From positions 1-64,000 of the forward strand of contig CANPXN010000001.1 of the NCBI GenBank assembly GCA_947586185.1: DNA of 64,000 nucleotides. The letters run 5' to 3'. This document shows, in pieces, positions 54,248-62,346 of the stretch (the first letter of the stretch is position 1; each line of letters starts with the position of its first letter). The notes beneath the pieces were generated by a model. It was given only the letters and a program-made list of their open reading frames with translations. It ran no database searches and was not told the DNA's origin. Position numbers and translations under genes: made by a program. Origin of the DNA: an uncultured Clostridia bacterium. GTDB lineage: Bacteria > Bacillota > Clostridia > Oscillospirales > Ruminococcaceae.

Positions 54248-54318
54248 AAAACAGGAAATAAATCAGGCGGACTGCTTTACAATGACGTAGGCGTAATTGT
54301 AAAGGGTCTGTTTTTTTA
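54248..54318 (+). promoter_or_regulatory. Structured leader with terminator, riboswitch candidate
   Basis: AAAACAG (54248-54254) pairs with CTGTTTT (54308-54314), closing a domain that ends in a T-run. Inside is a hairpin CTTTACAAT/ATTGTAAAG (54275-54283 and 54296-54304), extended by ACG-TAGG-CGT. A conserved-looking unpaired stretch AATCAGGCGGACTG lies between. The arrangement is that of a small riboswitch merged with its terminator. It could belong to the guanidine-IV (mepA) class, but I cannot confirm the class from memory. Confidence 0.5.
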
Positions 54319-54338
54319 TACCTGAGAGGGAGGCTTAT

Positions 54339-55091
54339 ATGGATAAACTGCTAAATAATATGAACTGCATTGTTACCGGAGGCTCAAGAGGTATCGGAAA
54401 GGCTATAGCAGAAGCATTTGCAGCTCAGGGCGCAAATGTTATTATTACATATGTAAACAATTCTGCAAAGGCTGAGGATACTGTTAATAAGATGAAATCC
54501 CTCGGCTCAGAGGCATATGCGTTTAAATGTGACGCAGGCAATGAAGATGATGTAAAGGCTCTCCGGGACTTTACGGCGGATAAGCTTGGAAGTATAAATG
54601 TTCTTGTGAACAATGCGGGAACGATCGGAAAGGAATATCCTGTAACGGAAATTCCAGTCAGTGAATGGGACAAGGTTATGCAGGTCGATGTAAGAGGCGT
54701 GTTCCTTGCAGTGAAATATCTTGTACCGTTATTTGACAAAAACAGAATCGGCAGGATAATAAACATTTCCTCGGAGCTTTCTGTAAAAGGACGTGCAAAT
54801 TACGTTCATTATACTGCGGCAAAGGGAGCGGTAAATTCGATGACAAGATCACTTGCATTGGAGCTTGCGCCGGAAATCCTTGTTAACACTATTGCTCCCG
54901 GACCTATTGAAACAGATATGATCCTTAAGGATATGGATAAGGAGTGGGTCCAAAAGGAAAAGGACATACCTCTAAAAAGGCTTGGAAGCGTAACTGATAT
55001 ATCAGCAACAGCGGTAATGCTTGCTTCTGAATACGGCGGATTTTACTGCGGACAGTTTTTAAGCCCTAACGGTGGAGCAGTATTTGTGTGA
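54339..55091 (+). CDS. Short-chain dehydrogenase/reductase (FabG-like)
   Basis: 250 residues, classical SDR. NAD(P)-binding TGGSRGIGKAIAEAF, NNAG motif in VLVNNAGTIG, catalytic Ser in NISSELS and YxxxK in YTAAKGAVN; cofactor-proximal APGPIETDM. GGGAGG upstream. It begins the ABC transporter operon and so probably oxidises or reduces a catabolic intermediate rather than serving fatty-acid synthesis. Substrate unknown. Confidence 0.9.
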   Translation: MDKLLNNMNCIVTGGSRGIGKAIAEAFAAQGANVIITYVNNSAKAEDTVNKMKSLGSEAYAFKCDAGNEDDVKALRDFTADKLGSINVLVNNAGTIGKEYPVTEIPVSEWDKVMQVDVRGVFLAVKYLVPLFDKNRIGRIINISSELSVKGRANYVHYTAAKGAVNSMTRSLALELAPEILVNTIAPGPIETDMILKDMDKEWVQKEKDIPLKRLGSVTDISATAVMLASEYGGFYCGQFLSPNGGAVFV

Positions 55092-55130
55092 CGACCGTAC
55101 TATATGAATCAAAGACATTCAGGGAGGATA

Positions 55131-55232
55131 TTAGCGTAAAAATCACGCTAATCATATTAAGAAATTCTGCTCGCCAATGATGCGGCAACTGCGGAATATG
55201 CTAAAATCTCCATTTGCTGCTTTGGAGATTTT
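55131..55232 (+). promoter_or_regulatory. Hairpins between the SDR and binding-protein genes
   Basis: TTAGCGT-AAAAATC-ACGCTAA (55131-55151) and AAAATCTCC/GGAGATTTT (55203-55211 and 55224-55232) occupy the 187-bp spacer. The second resembles a weak terminator or mRNA-processing site that could set different expression levels for the binding protein. Confidence 0.5.
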
Positions 55233-55278
55233 AATACCTGTTTGTTCTGATGCTAAAAGCGGCAGAATGGAGATTATT

Positions 55279-56289
55279 ATGAAAACAGGAAAATTATTAT
55301 CAGTATTTACGGCACTTTCGCTTGTAGCGGCAGTATTTACAGGCTGTTCTTCAAAGGGAGACAAATCGGGAGGCGGAAAGATTACAGTAGGTGTGTTTGA
55401 CATGCCGACACTTTATCTGATGCAGACTTTTGACGATATGGGTTATTATGACAAAAACGGTGCAAACATTGATTTTGAGTATTTCCCGGTATATTCTGAT
55501 GCTATCTCAGCGTTTAATACCGGAAACGTTGATATGATCTGCTATGCGGCGGCAGAAGCGGTAGCTCCTGTTGTAAAGGGTATAGACTGCAAGATTATCG
55601 GCGTTATGGATACTTCAAACGGACTTGATGGAATAGCGGCGGTAAACAGCGTCGAAACTGTAGCCGACTTAAAGGGTAAGAACATTGCAGTTGAGATTGG
55701 AACAGTTGATCATCTTATGCTCCAGAGGGCTTTGAAACAGAATGGACTGTCTGAAAGCGATGTAAACCTTATAAATATGGGAGCAGGAGATGCAGCGGCA
55801 GCGATGAACGGCGGTTCTCTTGATGCCGTAAGCACATGGGAGCCTCAGCTCAGTGCGGCAGCGGAAGCCGGACATATAATCTATTCCACAAAGGAAGACC
55901 CGAATCTTATTGCCGATATTTTCCTGATCAACGGCAAGGCTCTTGACAAGCAGTATGACAATGCCAAGGCATTTCTTAAAACCTGGTATCAGTGTATCGA
56001 CGAGTATACTGCTGACAGCTCAAAGTTTTCAGAGGCTGCTGCGAAAAAGGGAAATCTTTCGGCAGAGGAATTTTCTCAGCTTATGGATGTTACAAAGCTT
56101 GTAACCCTTGATGAAAACAAAGAAAAATTCACTGAGGGAACGGACGATATGAAAAATCTCAATGTGCTTTTGAGAAATGTAGGAGATTTTCTGTATGAGG
56201 GAGAGCTTATTGAATCCCAGCTAACAGACGATATGATTTCAGACATGATAGATTCAAGGATCATTGACGACATTATATCCGGAAAATAA
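55279..56289 (+). CDS. ABC transporter substrate-binding lipoprotein (NitT/TauT type), copy 1
   Basis: 336 residues from ATG 55279 (GGAG upstream); the track start at 55177 runs through the hairpins. Lipoprotein signal with lipobox VFTGC (cysteine at about residue 21). The NMT1/SsuA-type fold is recognisable (VADLKGKNIAVEIGTVDHLM, MNGGSLDAVSTWEPQLSAAA). Family ligands include nitrate, sulfonates, HMP and other small nitrogenous compounds; the ligand here is unknown. Paralogous to the binding protein at 57873. Confidence 0.9.
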   Translation: MKTGKLLSVFTALSLVAAVFTGCSSKGDKSGGGKITVGVFDMPTLYLMQTFDDMGYYDKNGANIDFEYFPVYSDAISAFNTGNVDMICYAAAEAVAPVVKGIDCKIIGVMDTSNGLDGIAAVNSVETVADLKGKNIAVEIGTVDHLMLQRALKQNGLSESDVNLINMGAGDAAAAMNGGSLDAVSTWEPQLSAAAEAGHIIYSTKEDPNLIADIFLINGKALDKQYDNAKAFLKTWYQCIDEYTADSSKFSEAAAKKGNLSAEEFSQLMDVTKLVTLDENKEKFTEGTDDMKNLNVLLRNVGDFLYEGELIESQLTDDMISDMIDSRIIDDIISGK

Positions 56290-56301
56290 AGGAGAGTTTT
56301 T

Positions 56302-57099
56302 ATGCAGACTAAAATATTAATAAGGAGAAAGGTAAAAAGGACACGGTGCATGTTTATATCCATAATTACCTTTGCCGTGATTCTGCTTGCATGGTCTGTT
56401 GCAAGTCATTATGAAATGGTAAACACACTGTTCCTGCCGGAGCCTGTAAATGTTATGAAAAAGCTGGTTGAAAACCTTACGGACGGAAGTCTCATGCAGG
56501 ATATGGGAATAAGCATTTACAGAATTTCAATGGGATTTCTTCTTGCAGCAGTTCTCGGTGTTCCGATAGGTATACTCTGTTCCTGTTTCAGGTCGGTATC
56601 CGCAGTATTCTCACCTCTTTGTCAGTTTGTAAGATATATGCCTGTACCTGCTTTTGTTCCGCTTTTAATGGTATGGATGGGTATAGGAGAATTTTCAAAG
56701 ATCATGATCGTTTTTATAGGAACGTTTTTTCAGCTTGTTCTTATGATCATTGATGATTCAAATTCGGTATCTGATGATTTACTGGCGGCAGGATATACGC
56801 TTGGTGCAAGTAACAGAACAACGCTTTTCAGGGTTCTTATACCGGCAATGGCTCCTGCTATGATGCAGACTCTCAGAATGATGATCGGCTGGGCATGGAC
56901 ATATCTTGTAGTTGCCGAGCTTGTAGCCGCTAATACAGGTCTTGGCTACAGCATACTTAAAGCGCAGCGCTTCCTTAAAACAGACGCAATTTTCGTTGGA
57001 ATTATTGTTATCGGACTTTTAGGTCTTATTACAGATGTATTGCTTGGATTTATTATAAAGAAGATATTTCCTTGGGAGGAGAGTGTTTCTAATGGCTGA
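56302..57099 (+). CDS. ABC transporter permease (NitT/TauT type)
   Basis: 265 residues, about six membrane helices. The coupling-loop signature is LLAAGYTLGASNRTTLFRVL then IPAMAPAMMQTLRMM (EAA motif region). Imports the ligand delivered by the two lipoproteins. Starts behind AAAGGAGAG; its 3' end overlaps the ATPase gene by 8 bp. Confidence 0.93.
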   Translation: MQTKILIRRKVKRTRCMFISIITFAVILLAWSVASHYEMVNTLFLPEPVNVMKKLVENLTDGSLMQDMGISIYRISMGFLLAAVLGVPIGILCSCFRSVSAVFSPLCQFVRYMPVPAFVPLLMVWMGIGEFSKIMIVFIGTFFQLVLMIIDDSNSVSDDLLAAGYTLGASNRTTLFRVLIPAMAPAMMQTLRMMIGWAWTYLVVAELVAANTGLGYSILKAQRFLKTDAIFVGIIVIGLLGLITDVLLGFIIKKIFPWEESVSNG

Positions 57100-57856
57100 A
57101 GTAACTCCTAAAATCATTGCAGAAAACGTATGTAAGGTATATAACGAGGGAAAGAAAACGGCTTTCAAGGCTATTGATAATGTAAATATAGAGGTTGATC
57201 TGAATGAGTTTGTATGTCTTGTAGGGCCTTCGGGCTGCGGAAAGTCAACACTACTGAGAATGCTTGCAGGTCTTGACTTTCCTACCTCGGGTAACATTAC
57301 TATTGACGGCGAGAAGATAATCGGTCCGGGAGCTGACAGGGGAATGGTTTTTCAGACCTATACTCTTTTTCCTTGGATGACTGTGGAAGAAAATATAAAA
57401 TTCGGTCCCAAGCTCAAAAAAATGAGCAAGACTGAACAGCAGGAAATTGCAGACAAATATCTTGAAACTATAGGACTTACAAAGTTCAGAAAATGTCTTC
57501 CAAAAGAGCTTTCCGGAGGAATGAAACAGAGGGTCGCGATCGCAAGAGCCCTTGCAAATAATCCGGAGGTACTCTTAATGGACGAGCCTTTCGGCGCTTT
57601 GGATCTGTTTACAAAATCCCAGATGCAGCTCATGATGCGTGAGATATGGCAGAGGGAGAGAACAACTATTGTCTTCATTACCCATGATATAGAGGAGGCT
57701 GTGTTCCTCGGTACAAAGGTGTATGTTATGACAGCAAGTCCGGGAAGAATCCGGGAAAAGGTGGATATAGAGCTACCGTATAACAGGGAGCTGGATCTCA
57801 AGGACACTCCTGAATTTATAAAGATCAGGCGCAGTATTCACGCTATGCTTCACTGA
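57092..57856 (+). CDS. ABC transporter ATP-binding protein (NitT/TauT type)
   Basis: 254 residues from ATG 57092 (GGAGGAG upstream, overlapping the permease). Walker A GPSGCGKSTLLRM, Q-loop VFQTYTLFPW, signature LSGGMKQRVAIARAL, Walker B VLLMDEPFGALD, H-loop VFITHDIEEAV. Closest in pattern to SsuB/TauB-like importers. Powers the permease at 56302. Confidence 0.96.
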   Translation: MAEVTPKIIAENVCKVYNEGKKTAFKAIDNVNIEVDLNEFVCLVGPSGCGKSTLLRMLAGLDFPTSGNITIDGEKIIGPGADRGMVFQTYTLFPWMTVEENIKFGPKLKKMSKTEQQEIADKYLETIGLTKFRKCLPKELSGGMKQRVAIARALANNPEVLLMDEPFGALDLFTKSQMQLMMREIWQRERTTIVFITHDIEEAVFLGTKVYVMTASPGRIREKVDIELPYNRELDLKDTPEFIKIRRSIHAMLH

Positions 57857-57872
57857 GAAAGGAAAGGTTGTT

Positions 57873-58880
57873 ATGAAAAGATTTACAGGTGTTTTGCTTG
57901 CAGCGTCAATAGCTGGAGCGTTACTTACGGGCTGCGGCGATAAAACGACTTCATCAGGAGGCTCTGACAGCGATCCTATCAAGCTTGCCGTTTATCCTCT
58001 AACATCGCCTTATTTTGAATATGCAATGGATGAGCAGAAGCTTTTTGAAAAATACGGGGCAAATGTTGATTTAGTGGAATTTGCTCAGTATACTGACGTT
58101 ATTCAAGCATTGGATTCCGGAAGCGTTGACGCTTCTATAATGGGAATAACCGAAGCGGTAGCGCCTATTGTAAACGATCTGGGACTTGAAATAGTTTGCA
58201 TGACGGACTATTCATCAGGAATGGACGGAATAGTTGCATCAAAGGATATTAAGTCAGTGGAAGATCTGAAAGGAAAGACTATTGCAACAAATATAGGAAC
58301 CATGAATCATATGCTACTTCTTTCAGCACTGGATAAGGCAGGACTCAGCGAAGCTGACGTTACCATAACAAATATGTCCGAGGGTGACGCAGCAGCAGCT
58401 CTTATAGGAGGTTCAATTGACGCTGCCTCAATATTTGACCCTCAGATGAGCAAGGCAGCGCAGGAAAGCGGAGGCTCGGTAATTTTCACATCTGCTGATT
58501 TGCCGGGAGAGCTTTCAGATGTTCTGCTGGTAAAGGGTTCTGTAGCTGATAAGAGAAAAGCTGAGGTAAAGGGAATTATTGAGGCATGGTATGATATTCA
58601 GAGTCAGTATGATAAAGATTCTGATTCTGTAGTGGATATTATCAGCAGTAAAACAGATCTTACAAATGAAGATTTCTATGACCTGATGTCCGGACTGGAT
58701 ATTGCAGATATTGATTACAATAAAGAAATGTTTGATAATGACGGTGAAAAAATGACGGAGCTTATATCAGATGTTGCAGAATTTTTGTACAATGCTGAAT
58801 GTGTTGAAGATGTTCCTGATAAGGAAAAAATCAAGGCTGCAATCAACGGAAGCTTTATAGAGGAGCTTGGAAAGTCATGA
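57873..58880 (+). CDS. ABC transporter substrate-binding lipoprotein (NitT/TauT type), copy 2
   Basis: 335 residues, lipobox LLTGC at about residue 21. Same fold and length as copy 1 and clearly paralogous (VEDLKGKTIATNIGTMNHML, LIGGSIDAASIFDPQMSKAA, similar LYNAE-type ends). Two binding proteins sharing one permease and ATPase could widen the ligand range. The last bases overlap the next ATG by 4 bp (ATGA). Confidence 0.9.
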   Translation: MKRFTGVLLAASIAGALLTGCGDKTTSSGGSDSDPIKLAVYPLTSPYFEYAMDEQKLFEKYGANVDLVEFAQYTDVIQALDSGSVDASIMGITEAVAPIVNDLGLEIVCMTDYSSGMDGIVASKDIKSVEDLKGKTIATNIGTMNHMLLLSALDKAGLSEADVTITNMSEGDAAAALIGGSIDAASIFDPQMSKAAQESGGSVIFTSADLPGELSDVLLVKGSVADKRKAEVKGIIEAWYDIQSQYDKDSDSVVDIISSKTDLTNEDFYDLMSGLDIADIDYNKEMFDNDGEKMTELISDVAEFLYNAECVEDVPDKEKIKAAINGSFIEELGKS

Positions 58881-60154
58881 TCAAAAAAGCAGTTATTGCA
58901 GGCGGAAATACAGTGCTTTCGGAAAAGCTTAAAAGCATGCTTACAGGGTATGAAACTGATATATGCAGCGTAAGCGGCTACACTGCCGGAGGGGATTTCA
59001 GCGTTCTTGACTTGTCCGCTAACAAGCTTCCGGAGAACACTTCCGCTGATGACTGGGATACCATTGAGAAAAAGTATGTTGATGCTGTATATAGCTTTTT
59101 TAAGGGACTTTTCCCGAAAATAAAGGAACGGAACTGGTCCTCTGCTGTGGTTATAATACCGTCCGGAGGAAATTATGTGTCAGAATCGGCAATGTATCTT
59201 ATAGAGGGTATGTGTAAGAGCTTTGCCTGTGAAGCAGCGCAGTATAATGCCATAATTAACTGCATTGAATGCAGGGGTATGGATATAAAAAGACTTTCAG
59301 AGCTGATCGTCTTTTTTGCTGATGAAAGGGCATACATGACGGGACAGGTTCTTAGACCTTGCTTTAAAAACAGCTATGTATTCAGTGGCAGCCCCGTTGC
59401 TCTTATAACGGGCGCAGGTCAGGGGATAGGTCTGGCGGCTGTAAGGGAGCTTAAAAGCAGAGGCTTTAAGGTATGCCTTAACGATATTGCTATGACAGAA
59501 AGTGTAAAAAGGGCTGCTTACGAAACAGGTTCATATCCGGCTATGGGAGATATTTCTGTCAGAGAAAATACCGACCGGTTTATTGCAAATATTATATCCG
59601 ACTTAGGAGGCATTGACGTTTTTATCGCAAATGCGGCATACATGAATATGTGCCCGTTTGAAAAGCTGGAAAAGCAGGATTTTGACCGGCATGTTAACGT
59701 CAATATCCGTGGACATCTGGGTTGCCTTTCAGCCGTAATACCTGTGATGAAAAAGCAGGGCTTTGGAAGAATTATTTTGTTTTCCTCAATGTTTGGTACG
59801 TCCGGCTGGAGGAACGCATGCAGCTATGCCGGAACGAAAACTGCTTTGATAGGTCTTGGTCAGTATCTTGCGGCGGAGCTTGAAGAGTATGGGATATCAG
59901 TCTGTATAATTTCTCCGGGGGTGATCGACACTCCTCAGCTTAAAGCGGATGCCGATGATATGGGAGTAACGGTTGAGGAGGTAAAGAAAATTTATGCAAG
60001 GGATATTCCTCTGGGAAGGGTCGGCTCTCCGGAATCAGTAGCATACCTTGCAGGGTTTCTTGCCGACGGTGGAGCAGATTACCTTTCCGGGAGCATAATT
60101 CAGACAAACGGTGGCGAGATAAGGAATACTCCAGAATCAATTAGTCGGAGGTAA
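58877..60154 (+). CDS. Double SDR protein: degenerate N-terminal and intact C-terminal Rossmann domains
   Basis: 425 residues. Residues about 172-425 form a complete classical SDR: ITGAGQGIGLAA, VFIANAAYMNM (variant NNAG), LFSSMFGTS, SYAGTKTALIG (YxxxK), SPGVIDTPQL. Residues 1-170 look like a second SDR that has lost the glycine-rich motif (IAGGNTVLSEKL) and YxxxK while keeping the late-fold pattern (SFACEAAQYNAIINCIECRG, AYMTGQVLRP). The N-half may be structural or regulatory. ATGA overlap with copy 2 of the binding protein indicates tight coupling. Substrate unknown. Confidence 0.82.
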   Translation: MIKKAVIAGGNTVLSEKLKSMLTGYETDICSVSGYTAGGDFSVLDLSANKLPENTSADDWDTIEKKYVDAVYSFFKGLFPKIKERNWSSAVVIIPSGGNYVSESAMYLIEGMCKSFACEAAQYNAIINCIECRGMDIKRLSELIVFFADERAYMTGQVLRPCFKNSYVFSGSPVALITGAGQGIGLAAVRELKSRGFKVCLNDIAMTESVKRAAYETGSYPAMGDISVRENTDRFIANIISDLGGIDVFIANAAYMNMCPFEKLEKQDFDRHVNVNIRGHLGCLSAVIPVMKKQGFGRIILFSSMFGTSGWRNACSYAGTKTALIGLGQYLAAELEEYGISVCIISPGVIDTPQLKADADDMGVTVEEVKKIYARDIPLGRVGSPESVAYLAGFLADGGADYLSGSIIQTNGGEIRNTPESISRR

Positions 60155-60160
60155 ATTCAA

Positions 60161-61675
60161 ATGAAAAAAACTATATTGAAAAATGCAATGATACTTACTC
60201 TTAATGAAAATGACGAGGTTTTAGAAAACTCAGATATTCTCATAGAGGGAGATACTATAAAGGAGATTTCTAAGAATATTGTTCCGGAGGGTGATGAAGC
60301 TGTAACAGATTGCTTAGGACTTCTTATCACTCCGGGTTTTGTAAACGCTCATCTTCATTCTGATGAAAATATGTTCAAGGGACTTTATGATAATCTTCCT
60401 CTGGAGCTGTGGATGCTTTATTCTTATCCTCCGTCTCCTGAATATGGCGATTTTCCGGAAAGACTTGTATATTTAAGGACTCTTGCCGGAGCGATAGAAC
60501 AGATACGTTCGGGTATTACAAGCTGTCAGGATGATGTTTCGGGGCATCCAAGAACAACTGCGGATACTCACAGGATAATTTTTAAGGCATATGAGGACAT
60601 CGGAATGAGAGCCAATATCTCCACCTCGGCTCTGCATAAAAACTTTCTTGATACTATTCCGTATCTCAGGGATTATGTTCCGGCGGAGCTTCAGAAAAAA
60701 TTTTTTGATCCGATTCCAATGAGCGAGGAGCTTGCGGAGGCTGAAAAGATCATAAAGGAATGGAACGGAAAAGGTAATTTCAAAGTGACCCTTTCTCCTA
60801 TCGCTCCGCAGAGGTGTACGGATGAATATAATGTAAGGGTGTATGAGCTTGCGGAAAAATATGATCTTCCGTATCATACTCATATATGCGAAACAAGAAT
60901 GCAGAGGGAAACAGGCTTTGAATTTTATGGAAAGACCATTATTCAGCACTGTAAAGAGCTTGGTATTTTGTCGGATAGAACAACTATAGCTCATGGTAAC
61001 TGGCTTGACGACAGAGATATTGAGATTGCTGCTGAAACAGGAATAAATGTTGTTCATAATATTGTTAGTAATTTAAAGCTCGGCAGCGGTATAATGCCGT
61101 ATACAAAAATGGCGGAGTCAGGAGTTCATATCTGTCTTGGTACTGACGGAACAAGCAGTAATGACAGTCAGAATATGTTTGAGGTAATGAAGACCGCAGC
61201 TTTGGTCCACAAGGTAACTCAGCCGGATTATAACAGGTGGCCTTCAGCAGGACAGATCATTGACAACGCTGTAAAGGGAGGAGCAAGAAGCCTTATGAGG
61301 GAGGATGAAATCGGATCTGTCGAACCTGGCAAAAAAGCAGACCTGCTTATGTTTGATCTTTCCGCATATTCTTTTACGCCTCTTAATGATATCAAGAATC
61401 ACATAGTATACTGTGAAAACGGCAGCCATATTAAAAATGTAATGATCGGCGGAGTTATGGTCATGAAGGATGGAGAGCTGACAACAATTGACGAAAGGGC
61501 TGTTCTTTCAGAGCTGAGAGAAATGAACAAGGAGTTTTCTGAGAGGTATAAAAAGGTTTTACCGCTGTCCGATGAAATTTTCAGATATATTGATCAGTCA
61601 TATAATACATGTATTGAAAAGGAAGATAAGCTTTGGCGCTTTTCAGCTCCTTTAAGCGAATACCGCAAATCTTGA
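60161..61675 (+). CDS. Amidohydrolase (AtzA/TrzN/SsnA-like metal-dependent hydrolase)
   Basis: 504 residues, TIM-barrel amidohydrolase superfamily. Metal ligands: HxH in FVNAHLHSDENMFKG, His in LPYHTHICETRMQRE, His in TIAHGNWLDD, and Asp in CLGTDGTSSNDSQNMF. The C-terminal beta-domain returns with IGSVEPGKKADLLMFDL. The pattern fits the subgroup that deaminates or dechlorinates N-heterocycles and guanidine-like C-N bonds. In this operon it probably acts on the imported compound. The substrate cannot be read from sequence. Confidence 0.9.
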   Translation: MKKTILKNAMILTLNENDEVLENSDILIEGDTIKEISKNIVPEGDEAVTDCLGLLITPGFVNAHLHSDENMFKGLYDNLPLELWMLYSYPPSPEYGDFPERLVYLRTLAGAIEQIRSGITSCQDDVSGHPRTTADTHRIIFKAYEDIGMRANISTSALHKNFLDTIPYLRDYVPAELQKKFFDPIPMSEELAEAEKIIKEWNGKGNFKVTLSPIAPQRCTDEYNVRVYELAEKYDLPYHTHICETRMQRETGFEFYGKTIIQHCKELGILSDRTTIAHGNWLDDRDIEIAAETGINVVHNIVSNLKLGSGIMPYTKMAESGVHICLGTDGTSSNDSQNMFEVMKTAALVHKVTQPDYNRWPSAGQIIDNAVKGGARSLMREDEIGSVEPGKKADLLMFDLSAYSFTPLNDIKNHIVYCENGSHIKNVMIGGVMVMKDGELTTIDERAVLSELREMNKEFSERYKKVLPLSDEIFRYIDQSYNTCIEKEDKLWRFSAPLSEYRKS

Positions 61676-61690
61676 AAAGGAGGCAGTGTT

Positions 61691-62083
61691 ATGGGTGATG
61701 AAAAATTTTATGAAGACGCCAAACGTGATATGCTTTGTAGGTATATACCTGCTGATAAATTCAGACTTGTGGGAAGCGCATATAAAAACGTTCCCGGAGG
61801 TCTTACCGAAGTCAGGGTGAAGCTGAATATCAAAAAGAAGTTTGCCGATGCTCTGAGCTTTAACACCTCAAAAAGCGGACTGCTATTCGGTTGGGTTCGG
61901 GCAGGAGAAATGCTTAAAAAGGAAGACGGAAGCAAAAGTGCAGAGAAGATCGAGCTTTACGATTGGGACAACGGTTTTCTGATGCTTATTTTTTACAAGG
62001 AAGGCAGTAAGCAAGGCGTTTATGTATCGTCTGAGGATGTTAGGCTTTTGCTTGAAAACTGTATGCGTCCAAACAATGAATAG
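61691..62083 (+). CDS. Hypothetical protein closing the amidohydrolase operon
   Basis: 130 residues, no recognised family. Charged, no signal peptide or membrane helix. Notable segments: CRYIPADKFRLVGSAYKNVP, LNIKKKFADALSFNTSKSGL, and ELYDWDNGFLMLIFYKEGSK. AAGGAGGCAG lies upstream, 15 bp after the amidohydrolase, and a terminator follows, so it is co-expressed. Codon use matches the operon. Confidence 0.7.
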   Translation: MGDEKFYEDAKRDMLCRYIPADKFRLVGSAYKNVPGGLTEVRVKLNIKKKFADALSFNTSKSGLLFGWVRAGEMLKKEDGSKSAEKIELYDWDNGFLMLIFYKEGSKQGVYVSSEDVRLLLENCMRPNNE

Positions 62084-62084
62084 T

Positions 62085-62125
62085 AAAGGGACTGACATGC
62101 CTGAAAACGGTTCGTCAGTCCTTTT
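62085..62125 (+). terminator. Terminator of the SDR-ABC-amidohydrolase operon
   Basis: AAAGGGACTGAC pairs with GTCAGTCCTTTT (one bulged G) around a 17-nt loop, ending in T-rich sequence. The 160 bp that follow to 62286 are AT-rich with no feature seen. Confidence 0.8.
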
Positions 62126-62286
62126 ACTTATATTGCTTTCAAAAAACGGTATCTCTTATATGTTTAATGTTTAACTTTTATAGCAAAAAAGGTTCAAGCA
62201 TGCTGGAAAAGTTGAGTTATTAAGTTATATGAAACAGTATTGCAGAATGAAAATTAAAAGATATACTTAGGTTTTGCTGGATGCAA

Positions 62287-62315
62287 TTGACTTTTGCTGA
62301 TTTTTAGTGTATAAT
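62287..62315 (+). promoter_or_regulatory. Promoter of the AMP-forming ligase gene
   Basis: TTGACT (62287-62292), 17 bases, TATAAT (62310-62315). Confidence 0.85.
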
Positions 62316-62346
62316 ATACAAATAAAACTAAAAAGCGGAGAAGAAA

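Noticed and set aside
54501-54766. Minus-strand ORFs within the first SDR
   Set aside because: Shadows of a gene with full SDR motifs.
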